From: Verrucomicrobiaceae bacterium
Lineage (GTDB): Bacteria; Verrucomicrobiota; Verrucomicrobiia; Verrucomicrobiales; Verrucomicrobiaceae
DNA length: 64,000 nt
Reading direction: 5' to 3'
NCBI GenBank assembly: GCA_015075365.1
Contig: JABTUN010000002.1
Coordinates: forward strand, 992,001 to 1,056,000
Shown: in pieces, positions 8,358-16,429 of the stretch
Numbering within the stretch: the stretch's first letter is position 1
Layout: each line of letters opens with the position of its first letter
Translations under genes and position numbers: made by a program
The notes under the pieces: model-generated
The model's database searches: none
Seen by the model: the letters and a program-made list of their open reading frames with translations, nothing else
What the model was told of the DNA's origin: nothing

Positions 8358-11300
8358 ATGAACACCCTGAGACAGCCCCTGCCGCGGAGGGTGGCCTGCC
8401 TGCTGATGATCCTGCTGCTGCTGTTTCAGAGCGCACGCGCGGTGGCCCCCGGACCGGCCTGGTGGACCCAGCACGGCGTGCTCGACCCCGACGGCGCGCG
8501 GGATGACTTCGCCGCCGCCAACATCGGGCAGCTCAAATACCTGGCCACCCAGGCCGATGCCGCGCTGGATGAGGCGGAGGCCGCCTCGCCGGTGCCTTTG
8601 AGCAGCGCCCAGGCACAGGCAAAGAGCGCCATTGACGCGATGACCGCCGAATGGAGCGCCCTGCCGCTGCCGGAAGTGCCTCGGGATGACTTTCTCGCGC
8701 TCAATGCCGGGCAGCTCAAGCATGTGGCCTCGTTGTTTTATGACCGCCTGGGGTTGCCGCCTCCTTGGGCAGGGGCCGCGCACCTGGGGGATGATTTCCG
8801 CATGGTGAACGTCGGCCAGCTCAAGCAGGCGTTCTCCTTTGAGCTGCGTCTGGCCCGTGGGGGCCCGCCCGTGCAAATCCCCGCCTCCTGGTGGGACACA
8901 GCTCATGCGGCCTGGGCGGCCCTGGACTCCACCCAGCGCGCCGCAGGCTCCACCGTGGAGGATTTCAATGGCAACGGCCTCTCCAATCTGGAAGAATATC
9001 TCATGCATCCAGCACGTCTGCTTTTCGATCCCGATGACAAGGACGGGGACCGCATCCCCGACGTTGCCGAAGCGGCCAGCGGCGGCATCCTCAGCCCGCT
9101 GGTCTTTGCCGATGCCGTGGAGGATCATGATAACGACGGGGTGATGAACTATGAGGAGGTGCTGCTGGGGCTGAACTTGAACGGTCCCGTCACCACAGGC
9201 CGTGCGGACAGCCTGACAGATGCGGAGGTGCTGGCCTGGGGCCTGCTTGCAGGCGTTCCGCTGGCACCCGGCACCGATGCGGTGCGCGCCTGCTGGGAGG
9301 CCATTGACGAGGCATGGATCGAGCAGCAGGGCGGTATGGAATTCTACGGCCACTGGCTTGACCGCACCCCCGCCAGCGGCGTGCCCGCAGGCTGGACGGC
9401 GTTTCAAGCGGAGTTCTGGGGCCCTACGAGCCCGGATGCAGCTTCCATCCAATACCCGCCCACCCCCATCGACCTGGACGGAGATGACATCCCGGACATG
9501 GACCGGGACGGAGACGGCCTGCCCGATCTTTGGGAATACCGCCATGAGCTGGACCTGCGCGGCGCGGAGGACGCCTGGGACGACCCGGATGGGGACACGC
9601 TCGTCAACCTGATGGAGTTCGCCAACGGCACCAACCCGCGCCTCGCGGACACGGATGGTGACGGGTTCAGCGACGCCGAGGAGGGGCAGCACGGCGGCGA
9701 TCCGCGCCAGGGCGGCAGCGTGCCGCCGGTTCTCGTGCAGATCATCGGGGAAAGCGCCCACATGCACTACCCCGGGCAGACCACGCCCGCGCTGGCGGTG
9801 CGCGCCACGCAGGGCGGGATCGCCCGCATGGGGTTCGAGATCACCTTCACCCTCACCGCCGGGAACGGCGTGCTCTCGCCCGCCACGCAGGCGGGTGGCG
9901 GCTCCGCCGCCTCCCTCACCCTCTCCACCGGGGCGGACGGCATCGCGGCGGTCACCTACACCGCCGCTGCCCAGGCGGAGCAGGCCCAGGTGCAGGCCGC
10001 CGCCGCTGGCGCGGCCGGCCCCATCCTTTTTAACATCGGCGTCATCGCCGTGCCCGGCGGCTTTGCAGGCGCGGGCACCGGCGGCGGCGAGGTGGGAGGC
10101 ATGGCCTCCATCCTCCCCACGGCCGCCCGCCTCTTCGAAGCGCTGCTGGCAGGATCGGATGGCATGTTCCTCCGCCACGCCTTCAAACTGGATCAGGAAA
10201 AGCAGTTTCCAAGCCTGTCTGAGCCGGGATGGAGTTATCTTGGCGCAGTTCAAAAGTTTGATCCTGTGTCGTCAGGCAGCTATGGTACCTTTGATCCATC
10301 TCTCCCCGGCGTGTCCCACCACCGGCGCATCGTGTTTGAAGGCGCTGTGGGTCCCTGTTCGCGCACCTACCTTGTCCTGCTCTTCCAGGACAAACGTGTC
10401 AATTATAGCCTCGAACACATCTTGAGCCTCACCCCCAAGATCGCGGCGAAAACGGGAACCCTGACCTTTTCCGCCCAAGACCACAAGACACGCACCATCA
10501 CCCTCGGAGGCTCAATCCCTCCCGAGTACATAAAGAAAACGACCGACCCCGAAGGGAACCCCGCCGTGGACTTGCTCGGCCCTCCCCCTTCCAAAGAAGA
10601 AGGGCGCTTCTGGATGGTCCTCCTCCCGGTGGAGGTAAAGCAACCCACGATCACAGGAAACGGAACGGCTGGTGCATTAGCTCAAGCTAGTGAATTGCGC
10701 CTTTCACGCTGGGATTGCCGCCCATCTGGGAGTGATATGGTGAATCGATCCACTTTTGCCGAGCTTGATCCCGACCGGATAGTTATCCGGCTTCCGGTGC
10801 CCAGGAAAAAAGGTGAGGCTTCCGTCAAGGTCAAAGTCAGTACAACCGGCTCACTGAATCCGCATTCTGACCCGGGCGCGGAGCTCGATTTCAAAGCTGA
10901 ATCCCCTGGCTCCGAATACTTTGTTTCAGATTCACTCGCGATAGTTAGCGACACCGACGACGACGAGTTGACAGTTGGAACTGGCAACGATAATGCCACA
11001 GGAGATCGAACCTTCATTAGCAGGCCGGGAGGGAAACTCCGAATTGATAGTGCTGACTTAGGTTCGCCGATTGAAGTTCCAATCAAAGGCTTTACGCACG
11101 CTATCACCGTCCAAGACATTTTTTTGGGAATGCACGACGGAGAACGACGTGACGCCGCAGTTTGCTACAACGAAAACCGCAGGCACATGCGCAACATTTA
11201 TGCGCAGAACCTTGTCCGGATTGATTATGCGAATGAACGTGTAGTCTCGGCGAATGAACTACGGGAAACGATGTCGAACCAAGGCTTTCCATTAGGAACT

Positions 11301-11744
11301 GTGTTTCTTTACGATGACCTGAGAGGCTTGCTGAAGTTAGCTGGACCGCAAAGTAACACGATCAAAATATTGTGGATATCGTCAGACTTTCGTTATGGAA
11401 GAAGTGAAAATGGAATCGACTTACCTGGGAGAAATCTGGGGGACTTTGGTCGTCCTGATGTCTGCTTGGTTTTTCTCGCTGATGCAAATCGGAATGATAG
11501 CACAGCTAGAATGCTGGCCATGACAGAAGCTCATGAAATCGGACACGCACTCGGCTTGGCAATCAGTGGTGGGGATCATGTGCAGCCAAATGGTGCTTCG
11601 TACCCGGCGTTTCATCTCATGTGCCGAAAGTCCGATTCCAACCTGATTATTCCAGATGCACCAGACCGTAGCGCCAAGCATTGGTTTATCCCCAACGACG
11701 CAGCCATCAAATCCGCGCCACAATGCAGACCTGCATCACCATAG
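8358..11744 (+). CDS. Secreted multidomain protein: GQLK repeats, Ca-binding repeats, C-terminal zincin
   Basis: 1128 residues. A signal peptide (1-30) is followed by three copies of a DDFxxxNxGQLK motif at about 49-60, 110-121 and 145-156. Asp-rich thrombospondin-3/dockerin-like segments (DxDxDGxxD) follow at about 224-270 and 371-453, probably binding calcium, then an Ig-like beta region (to about 570). The C-terminal part holds HEIGHALG (H1059, E1060, H1063), a zinc-metalloprotease signature, with HLMC further on as a possible Met-turn. The third metzincin ligand is not in the standard place. Base composition falls sharply from about nt 10190, so the C-terminal half looks different in origin from the N-terminal half. 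Confidence 0.75.
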   Translation: MNTLRQPLPRRVACLLMILLLLFQSARAVAPGPAWWTQHGVLDPDGARDDFAAANIGQLKYLATQADAALDEAEAASPVPLSSAQAQAKSAIDAMTAEWSALPLPEVPRDDFLALNAGQLKHVASLFYDRLGLPPPWAGAAHLGDDFRMVNVGQLKQAFSFELRLARGGPPVQIPASWWDTAHAAWAALDSTQRAAGSTVEDFNGNGLSNLEEYLMHPARLLFDPDDKDGDRIPDVAEAASGGILSPLVFADAVEDHDNDGVMNYEEVLLGLNLNGPVTTGRADSLTDAEVLAWGLLAGVPLAPGTDAVRACWEAIDEAWIEQQGGMEFYGHWLDRTPASGVPAGWTAFQAEFWGPTSPDAASIQYPPTPIDLDGDDIPDMDRDGDGLPDLWEYRHELDLRGAEDAWDDPDGDTLVNLMEFANGTNPRLADTDGDGFSDAEEGQHGGDPRQGGSVPPVLVQIIGESAHMHYPGQTTPALAVRATQGGIARMGFEITFTLTAGNGVLSPATQAGGGSAASLTLSTGADGIAAVTYTAAAQAEQAQVQAAAAGAAGPILFNIGVIAVPGGFAGAGTGGGEVGGMASILPTAARLFEALLAGSDGMFLRHAFKLDQEKQFPSLSEPGWSYLGAVQKFDPVSSGSYGTFDPSLPGVSHHRRIVFEGAVGPCSRTYLVLLFQDKRVNYSLEHILSLTPKIAAKTGTLTFSAQDHKTRTITLGGSIPPEYIKKTTDPEGNPAVDLLGPPPSKEEGRFWMVLLPVEVKQPTITGNGTAGALAQASELRLSRWDCRPSGSDMVNRSTFAELDPDRIVIRLPVPRKKGEASVKVKVSTTGSLNPHSDPGAELDFKAESPGSEYFVSDSLAIVSDTDDDELTVGTGNDNATGDRTFISRPGGKLRIDSADLGSPIEVPIKGFTHAITVQDIFLGMHDGERRDAAVCYNENRRHMRNIYAQNLVRIDYANERVVSANELRETMSNQGFPLGTVFLYDDLRGLLKLAGPQSNTIKILWISSDFRYGRSENGIDLPGRNLGDFGRPDVCLVFLADANRNDSTARMLAMTEAHEIGHALGLAISGGDHVQPNGASYPAFHLMCRKSDSNLIIPDAPDRSAKHWFIPNDAAIKSAPQCRPASP

Positions 11745-11746
11745 CT

Positions 11747-12658
11747 ATGCTAGTATTTATTCGTTACCTGGTATGGGCAGTTCGGGGCTTTTGGTTGCCT
11801 ATGCTATTCCTCAGCGGAGTTCGGGCCGTGGAGACTCCCGCATGGTTGGCTGATGCCAAAGGCCTTTTGCCCGCTGTGCCAGATGCTGTTATCGAGGAAG
11901 TGCGTTCTCTACGCGACGGGCTACGGACCAATACAGAAATGGGACCGGCCCCGGAATCCTACTACAAAGCTGCGCTGGGGATCGTGGAGCTGCAGGATCA
12001 GGCTTCTCTGGCCATGATTTACCTTTATGCCGAGGAAGTGCCTCGATTGCGTTGGAATGACCCACCAGCCACCCGGAGACCTGCCGACATAATAGCTGGA
12101 GTGTTTTTACATGATACGATTTCAACGAAGTGGGTTCTGCCGTTGTTAAGGCACCGCTTGGGATGGATCGAGTCATCGGTGCGGTCAGGTCGTTTGGATG
12201 AATCGGGCGTTTTTACAGATGAACTGGGTGAGATTGAGGGTTACATGAACACTAGGGGAACCCGTGAAGACTTAATGCGTGTCCATGACCTGATGCGAGA
12301 AATCGCACAAACGAACACCCGCTTTGCTAGGAACATGCTCTGGGTCCCGACAGAGTCCGAAGATGAAAAGAAAGCCAATGCGAGTCGCCGAACGTCCCAT
12401 CAGCGGCATTTGGAACCATACTATATAAAATATGTGCGCATTTTGGAGGAACGTGAGAGGGAACTGAAAAGAAAAGGAATTGCAACGGAGATCACAACGA
12501 AACTCAACTCTCTTCGCACTGCTAAATTTGCCGACACAATACCGACAACAACAACACCGAGCGAAGAACCGACCTCATCAACGCCGTGGAGCATCATCAT
12601 TGTCTTGATCGTTGCAGCAACGGGCATCCTTTGGTTGCTGGTGAAGAACCGGCAGTGA
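11747..12658 (+). CDS. Membrane-anchored protein of unknown function
   Basis: The ATG at 11747 comes two bases after the upstream stop codon; an ATG at 11723 overlapping the previous gene is an alternative. The N-terminus is hydrophobic (signal peptide or anchor, ending near SGVRAVE). The middle is charged and mostly helical. The C-terminus is a single transmembrane helix (WSIIIVLIVAATGILWLLV) ending in KNRQ. No family recognised. Base composition is lower in GC than most of the window and matches the 3' part of the preceding gene, suggesting they arrived together. An IS3 element follows directly. Confidence 0.65.
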   Translation: MLVFIRYLVWAVRGFWLPMLFLSGVRAVETPAWLADAKGLLPAVPDAVIEEVRSLRDGLRTNTEMGPAPESYYKAALGIVELQDQASLAMIYLYAEEVPRLRWNDPPATRRPADIIAGVFLHDTISTKWVLPLLRHRLGWIESSVRSGRLDESGVFTDELGEIEGYMNTRGTREDLMRVHDLMREIAQTNTRFARNMLWVPTESEDEKKANASRRTSHQRHLEPYYIKYVRILEERERELKRKGIATEITTKLNSLRTAKFADTIPTTTTPSEEPTSSTPWSIIIVLIVAATGILWLLVKNRQ

Positions 12659-12777
12659 TCGGACTGCAACGTGCTGCGAGCCGGCTCCAGTGCATCGCAA
12701 AGCGGACGGTAATTCTCAATGCCGGTTTGCGCTGCAGTGTAGTGCTCCCCTCAAAGTTGGACAAGAGCCAGTGTTGT

Positions 12778-13638
12778 TCAGGCGGCTTGTTGATGGGGTG
12801 GGTTGCATAGGGTGAGGTAGGTTTGGCGTGGGGTGTTGTAGTTGAGGGCGGAGTGGGTGCGCTGGGTGTTGTAGTGTTCGATGTATCTGGCGACCGTCGC
12901 GCGTGCGGCGGTGAGGTTGTCAAAGCGGTGCTGCCAGGCGCATTCCTCTTTGAAGGTGCGGATGAACCGCTCGCACAGGCCGTTTTGCTCGGGCGTGTAG
13001 GGAGCGATGTATTCCTGCGTGAGGCCGTAGTCACGCACGAGGGCGCGGTAGGCTCGTGAGCCGAAGACAAGGCCGTTATCGTGGCGCAAGGTGAGTCCTG
13101 ATGGAGCGCCTCGAGTGGTGCCGAAGCGGTGCAGCAGGGCCTCTTCCAGCGCACGCTCGGCGGTCTTGGCTCGGGCGGTGTGCGCCAGATCCCAGCCGAG
13201 GACTTCACGCGAGCAGCAGTCGACGACCGGCACGAAGGCGCACCAGCCGTCGCGCCCGCAGTCCACGGTGGCGATGTCGGTGGCCCAACGCTGGTTGGGG
13301 GCTGCGGCGATGGATTTGAGGTGCTGCACACGCGGACGGCGGCCGATGCGGCGCTGCCTGCATGTCCAGCGGTGCAGGCGCATGATGCGGTGGACCTTCT
13401 TGCGGTTGACGATCATGCCCTGGCCTTTGGTGAGACGGGCATGAGTCATGCGCACGCCATAGGTGGGATGAGCCTCGATCACCGCACGGATGGCCTCGAC
13501 GCACGCGGGATCGCACCGCGGTTCGAGGTGGCGTCCATGCGGCTGGTAATAGGTGGTGGAGCGTGCCACGCCGAGGAGACGGCACAGCACGCTCACAGGC
13601 ACCGGCGGGGATCCCGATTGGAGAAGTTGGTTTTGCAT
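12778..13638 (-). CDS. IS3-family transposase OrfB (DDE catalytic part)
   Basis: Integrase-core (rve) transposase of about 286 residues from the ATG at 13638, three bases after the orfA stop. An HTH_21-like region (HPTYGVRMTHARL) precedes the DDE core: first Asp in WATDIATVD, second in LRHDNG, and the Glu in EQNGLCERFIRTFK. The frame stays open upstream of 13638 to beyond the A7 slip site, so the functional transposase is probably the OrfAB fusion made by -1 frameshifting. No stop or deletion in the core, so it may be active if both ends are intact. Confidence 0.93.
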   Translation of the reverse strand: MQNQLLQSGSPPVPVSVLCRLLGVARSTTYYQPHGRHLEPRCDPACVEAIRAVIEAHPTYGVRMTHARLTKGQGMIVNRKKVHRIMRLHRWTCRQRRIGRRPRVQHLKSIAAAPNQRWATDIATVDCGRDGWCAFVPVVDCCSREVLGWDLAHTARAKTAERALEEALLHRFGTTRGAPSGLTLRHDNGLVFGSRAYRALVRDYGLTQEYIAPYTPEQNGLCERFIRTFKEECAWQHRFDNLTAARATVARYIEHYNTQRTHSALNYNTPRQTYLTLCNPPHQQAA

Positions 13639-13640
13639 GG

Positions 13641-14009
13641 CTACCACGAGATCCCTTCCGGCAAGTCCTTGCCCAAGTAGCGATGAGCTTTTTTTAAAAC
13701 GTCCACATGCAGGGTGAGCTCGCCGACCTTGGCCAGCAGGGTCTTCTCGCGAGCCTCGAACTGCTGGGCGAGGTCGCGCGGATGACTGCGCAGGGCCTCG
13801 GTGCCCTGGGTGATGAAGTCCTCCTTCCACTGCTCGACCTCGGCGAGAGTCAGCGCGTGCTGGCGAGCAGCCTCCGCGGCGGTGGTCTTGCCTTGGAGGA
13901 TGTCGATGACGAGGGCGGCCTTGCGCTTCGCGGTCCAGCGTTGCGGACTGTCGGCATCGGTTTCGATCTCGACGGCGGGAGGTGTGATGGCGGCTTTAGG
14001 CTTACTCAT
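13641..14009 (-). CDS. IS3-family OrfA (helix-turn-helix protein)
   Basis: About 123 residues from the ATG at 14009 (MSKPKAA...); an ATG at 14045 would add 12 residues. The helix-turn-helix (WTAKRKAALVIDILQGKTTAAEAA) binds the IS ends in this family, followed by a leucine-rich helical stretch. It ends at 13641, three bases before the orfB ATG. Contains the slippery heptamer at codons 105-107. Confidence 0.88.
   Translation of the reverse strand: MSKPKAAITPPAVEIETDADSPQRWTAKRKAALVIDILQGKTTAAEAARQHALTLAEVEQWKEDFITQGTEALRSHPRDLAQQFEAREKTLLAKVGELTLHVDVLKKAHRYLGKDLPEGISW
13689..13695 (-). other. Programmed -1 frameshift site in IS3 orfA
   Basis: On the minus strand orfA reads GTT TTA AAA AAA GCT. 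The heptamer A AAA AAA allows tandem slippage by -1 into the frame that continues as SSLLGQGLAGRD and into OrfB. This is the standard way IS3 elements make OrfAB transposase. Confidence 0.75.
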
Positions 14010-14063
14010 GGCAGAAGGCTCCGGGTTGAGGGTGAACAGCGACAAGTGGGAGGGGGCGGCGAC

Positions 14064-14152
14064 CGCGCAGAAGCTCTGTTACGGCTACGCTGCGGCCTCG
14101 TCTCGCTACGCTCGACGAGACCTGCACTGCGCCTTCACAGAGCTTCTGCGCG
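14064..14152. repeat. 16-bp perfect inverted repeat at the IS right side
   Basis: CGCGCAGAAGCTCTGT (14064-14079) is exactly complementary to 14137-14152. The 57-base interior has its own small palindrome, CTCGTC...GACGAG. It lies just outside the expected right end of the IS3 element and could be an older insertion or part of the IS target. Confidence 0.85.
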
Positions 14153-14465
14153 GGGTGGATGTATGCCTGATCTTGGATCAGTTCGGAGAGCTTATCACCT
14201 GTCCAATCCAAGAGGGGGACGGAGCAGCAGGGTATTCGCTGACGCGCCGCCACATTGTTCAGCTGCAAGTTGGAGCGGTTGTCGGGGGCACACAGCGCGG
14301 TCATCGTGAATGGTGCGGACCATTCCGGCCTCAACGTCATGATCCACCTCCATTCACGCCTCCACACCGTCGGATACGCCCACACTTTCGAGGAAAGTTC
14401 AGGGTGACATCTTTCTGACTTTGCGCAGAGATTTCACCATCGCGCATCGTTTCCCTCCTGCCCCC
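14153..14465. other. Intergenic region, possible gene remnant
   Basis: No supported gene. A minus-strand open frame runs through the palindrome and this region, but I recognise no product and its 3' half is the palindrome itself. It may be a remnant interrupted by the IS. Confidence 0.4.
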
Positions 14466-15806
14466 ATGCAAACCACCCTCGAAAAGCCCGCCACGGAGAA
14501 GAAGGTCGAGAAGACCGAGGCGGGGAACTATTTTGTCTCCAACTACCCGCCGTTTTCCTTCTGGAAACCGGACCAGGTGCATCTCGTGGACGAGGTGCTC
14601 CAGCGCCCCGCGCCTCCGGACATTCCCCTGGGTGTGTATTTCCACATCCCGTTTTGCCGGAAGCGCTGCCATTTCTGCTACTTCAAGGTGTACACCGACA
14701 AAAACGCCGGGGAGATCAAGGCCTACATCGATGCCGGCATGCGCGAGATGGAGCGTCTGGCCGCCCGGCCTTATTTGAAGGGCCGGAAGGCGCATTTCGT
14801 GTATTTCGGGGGAGGAACTCCGAGCTACCTCTCCGTCCCGCAGCTCAAGGACCTCTCGGAACGCATGAAGGCGCTGGTGCCGTGGGACGAGGCGGAGGAG
14901 GTGGCCTTCGAGGCGGAACCGGGCACGCTCAACGAAGTGAAGCTGACCGGGATCCGCGAAATCGGGGTGACCCGCCTGAGCCTCGGCGTGGAAAACTTCG
15001 ACGATCACATCCTGGAGTCCAACGGGCGCGCGCATCGCAGCGGCGAGATCGGCAAGGCGTACAATTTCGCCCGCGGCCTTGGCTTCGAGCACATCAACAT
15101 CGACCTGATCGCGGGCATGATGAACGAGACGGAGGCGAACTGGAAGGTCTGCGTGGCCAAAGCCATCGAGATGCAGCCCGACGCGGTCACGATTTACCAG
15201 ATGGAGGTCCCCTACAACACCACCATGTACCAGCAGATGAAGGCGGAGGGCAAGGTGACCGCGCCGGTGGCCGACTGGCAGACGAAGCGCGACTGGGTGA
15301 GCCACGCCTTTGACGAGTTTCAAAAGGCAGGATACACCGTGACGAGCGCCTACACGGTCGTGAAGGACCCGAAACGCATCAAATTCGTCTATCGTGACTC
15401 GCTTTGGGATGGCGCGGACCTGCTGAGCTGCGGTGTGGCCTCCTTCGGCCATTTTGGCGGTGTGCATTACCAGAACCAGGCGGACGTGGGGCCTTACATG
15501 CAGGCCGTCGATGCGGGGAAGCCGCCCATTTTCCGCGCCTACCAGACCACGCACGAGGACCGCTTCGTGCGCGAGTTCATCCTGAAGCTCAAGCTCGGCC
15601 GCAGCGAGTGGGCGCATTACATTCAGAAGTTTGGCGAGGATCCGCGGAAGCATTTCGGCCCGCAGCTCGACTATCTGGCCAAGGAGGGGTTTGCCACGCT
15701 CGACGCGGACGGCATCACCCTCACCCGCGACGGATTGCTCCAGGTGGACCGCCTGCTGCACGACTTTTTCCTGCCCCAGCACCGCCAGTATGCCCGCTAC
15801 ACCTGA
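14466..15806 (+). CDS. HemN/HemW-like radical SAM protein
   Basis: 446 residues from the ATG at 14466; a TTG at 14421 in the same frame is less likely. CRKRCHFC is the CxxxCxxC [4Fe-4S]-SAM motif, followed by FGGGTPSY and a RLSLGVENFDD segment as in coproporphyrinogen-III-oxidase-like radical SAM enzymes, with a HemN C-terminal domain. Proteins of this look include heme chaperones, methyltransferases and cyclopropanases as well as oxygen-independent HemN. The sequence alone does not decide the reaction. The next gene overlaps its 3' end by 17 bases and is chorismate-lyase-like, which argues for a pathway other than plain haem synthesis. Confidence 0.8.
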   Translation: MQTTLEKPATEKKVEKTEAGNYFVSNYPPFSFWKPDQVHLVDEVLQRPAPPDIPLGVYFHIPFCRKRCHFCYFKVYTDKNAGEIKAYIDAGMREMERLAARPYLKGRKAHFVYFGGGTPSYLSVPQLKDLSERMKALVPWDEAEEVAFEAEPGTLNEVKLTGIREIGVTRLSLGVENFDDHILESNGRAHRSGEIGKAYNFARGLGFEHINIDLIAGMMNETEANWKVCVAKAIEMQPDAVTIYQMEVPYNTTMYQQMKAEGKVTAPVADWQTKRDWVSHAFDEFQKAGYTVTSAYTVVKDPKRIKFVYRDSLWDGADLLSCGVASFGHFGGVHYQNQADVGPYMQAVDAGKPPIFRAYQTTHEDRFVREFILKLKLGRSEWAHYIQKFGEDPRKHFGPQLDYLAKEGFATLDADGITLTRDGLLQVDRLLHDFFLPQHRQYARYT

Positions 15807-16356
15807 CACGGCCGCCGCCCGCCAGGACGAGGACATCCTGGCCCCCATCATCTTTTTCTACGGCATCGGCAGCACGCGTCCGCGGGTTACTTTTGTCGAG
15901 CCGGACATGCTGGCGGAGCAGGAGCGCAGCCTGCTCGTGCATGAAAAGGACATGACACCGCGCCTGCGGGAATTCCACGGTTGCGACATCGACCTCGACG
16001 TCGCCGCCCGCGCACGGATCGGCAATTACCTGGTGCGTGCCAGCGTCCTGCATCGCCGTAGTGATGGAAAGCCGGTCGAATTCGGCGCGATCGGCATCCA
16101 TCTCGACCTTTTGCCGGAGGAGGCCCAAAAACTCGTTCTGGAAGGCCGTGTGCCTTTCGGTGCCATCCTGGAAAAGCATGCCGTGCCGCACTCCAGCCAT
16201 CCGCGCGGCTATTTCCGCATTTCCGTGGATCAACGGCTCGCCGAGCTGCTGGGTGCCACGAGCGGGCAGATGCTTTTCGGACGCTGCAATGAGCTGCGAC
16301 ACGGCTCCGGGAGGGTTTTGGCGGACGTGGTGGAGGTGCTGCCGCGCGTGATTTGA
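15790..16356 (+). CDS. Chorismate-lyase-like (UbiC/UTRA-fold) protein
   Basis: 188 residues from the ATG at 15790, overlapping the radical SAM gene by 17 bases, so probably translationally coupled. The pattern SLLVHEKDMTPRLREFHG, then VLHRRSDGKPVEFGAIGIHLDLLP, then VPFGAILEKH fits the chorismate pyruvate-lyase fold: a motif before the product pocket, a beta-sheet core and a PLG-like turn. If active it would release pyruvate from chorismate to give a hydroxybenzoate. PVC bacteria are generally menaquinone users, so ubiquinone synthesis is not the obvious role. Family assignment is by motif memory and should be taken as moderate. Confidence 0.55.
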   Translation: MPATPDTAAARQDEDILAPIIFFYGIGSTRPRVTFVEPDMLAEQERSLLVHEKDMTPRLREFHGCDIDLDVAARARIGNYLVRASVLHRRSDGKPVEFGAIGIHLDLLPEEAQKLVLEGRVPFGAILEKHAVPHSSHPRGYFRISVDQRLAELLGATSGQMLFGRCNELRHGSGRVLADVVEVLPRVI

Positions 16357-16429
16357 CCGGATCGCGTCACAAAATTTCAACGTGACGCCCGGAAGGCGGC
16401 GTCATATGATCCGCGCCCCTTCCCCCACC

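Larger units (their letters stand above)
12741..14063 (-). mobile_element. IS3-family insertion sequence
   Basis: Contains orfA and orfB in the usual IS3 arrangement, linked by an A7 slippery heptamer. The left end begins TGTAGTGCTCCCCTCAAAG, closely resembling IS150/IS3-type termini, about 37 bases past the orfB stop. On the right only a weak match to that terminus is seen (a CCCCTC-centred stretch around 14045-14060), so the right boundary is approximate and may be damaged. No target-site duplication could be fixed. Confidence 0.75.

Noticed and set aside
6282..10253. A 1323-codon open frame on the minus strand
   Set aside because: Antisense to two genes with signal peptides and domain motifs; its product is His/Arg/Gly-rich with no fold, as expected of the open third frame in GC-rich DNA.
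14002..14385. 127-codon minus-strand frame beside the IS
   Set aside because: Half lies in the palindrome and the IS; I recognise no product. At most a remnant.
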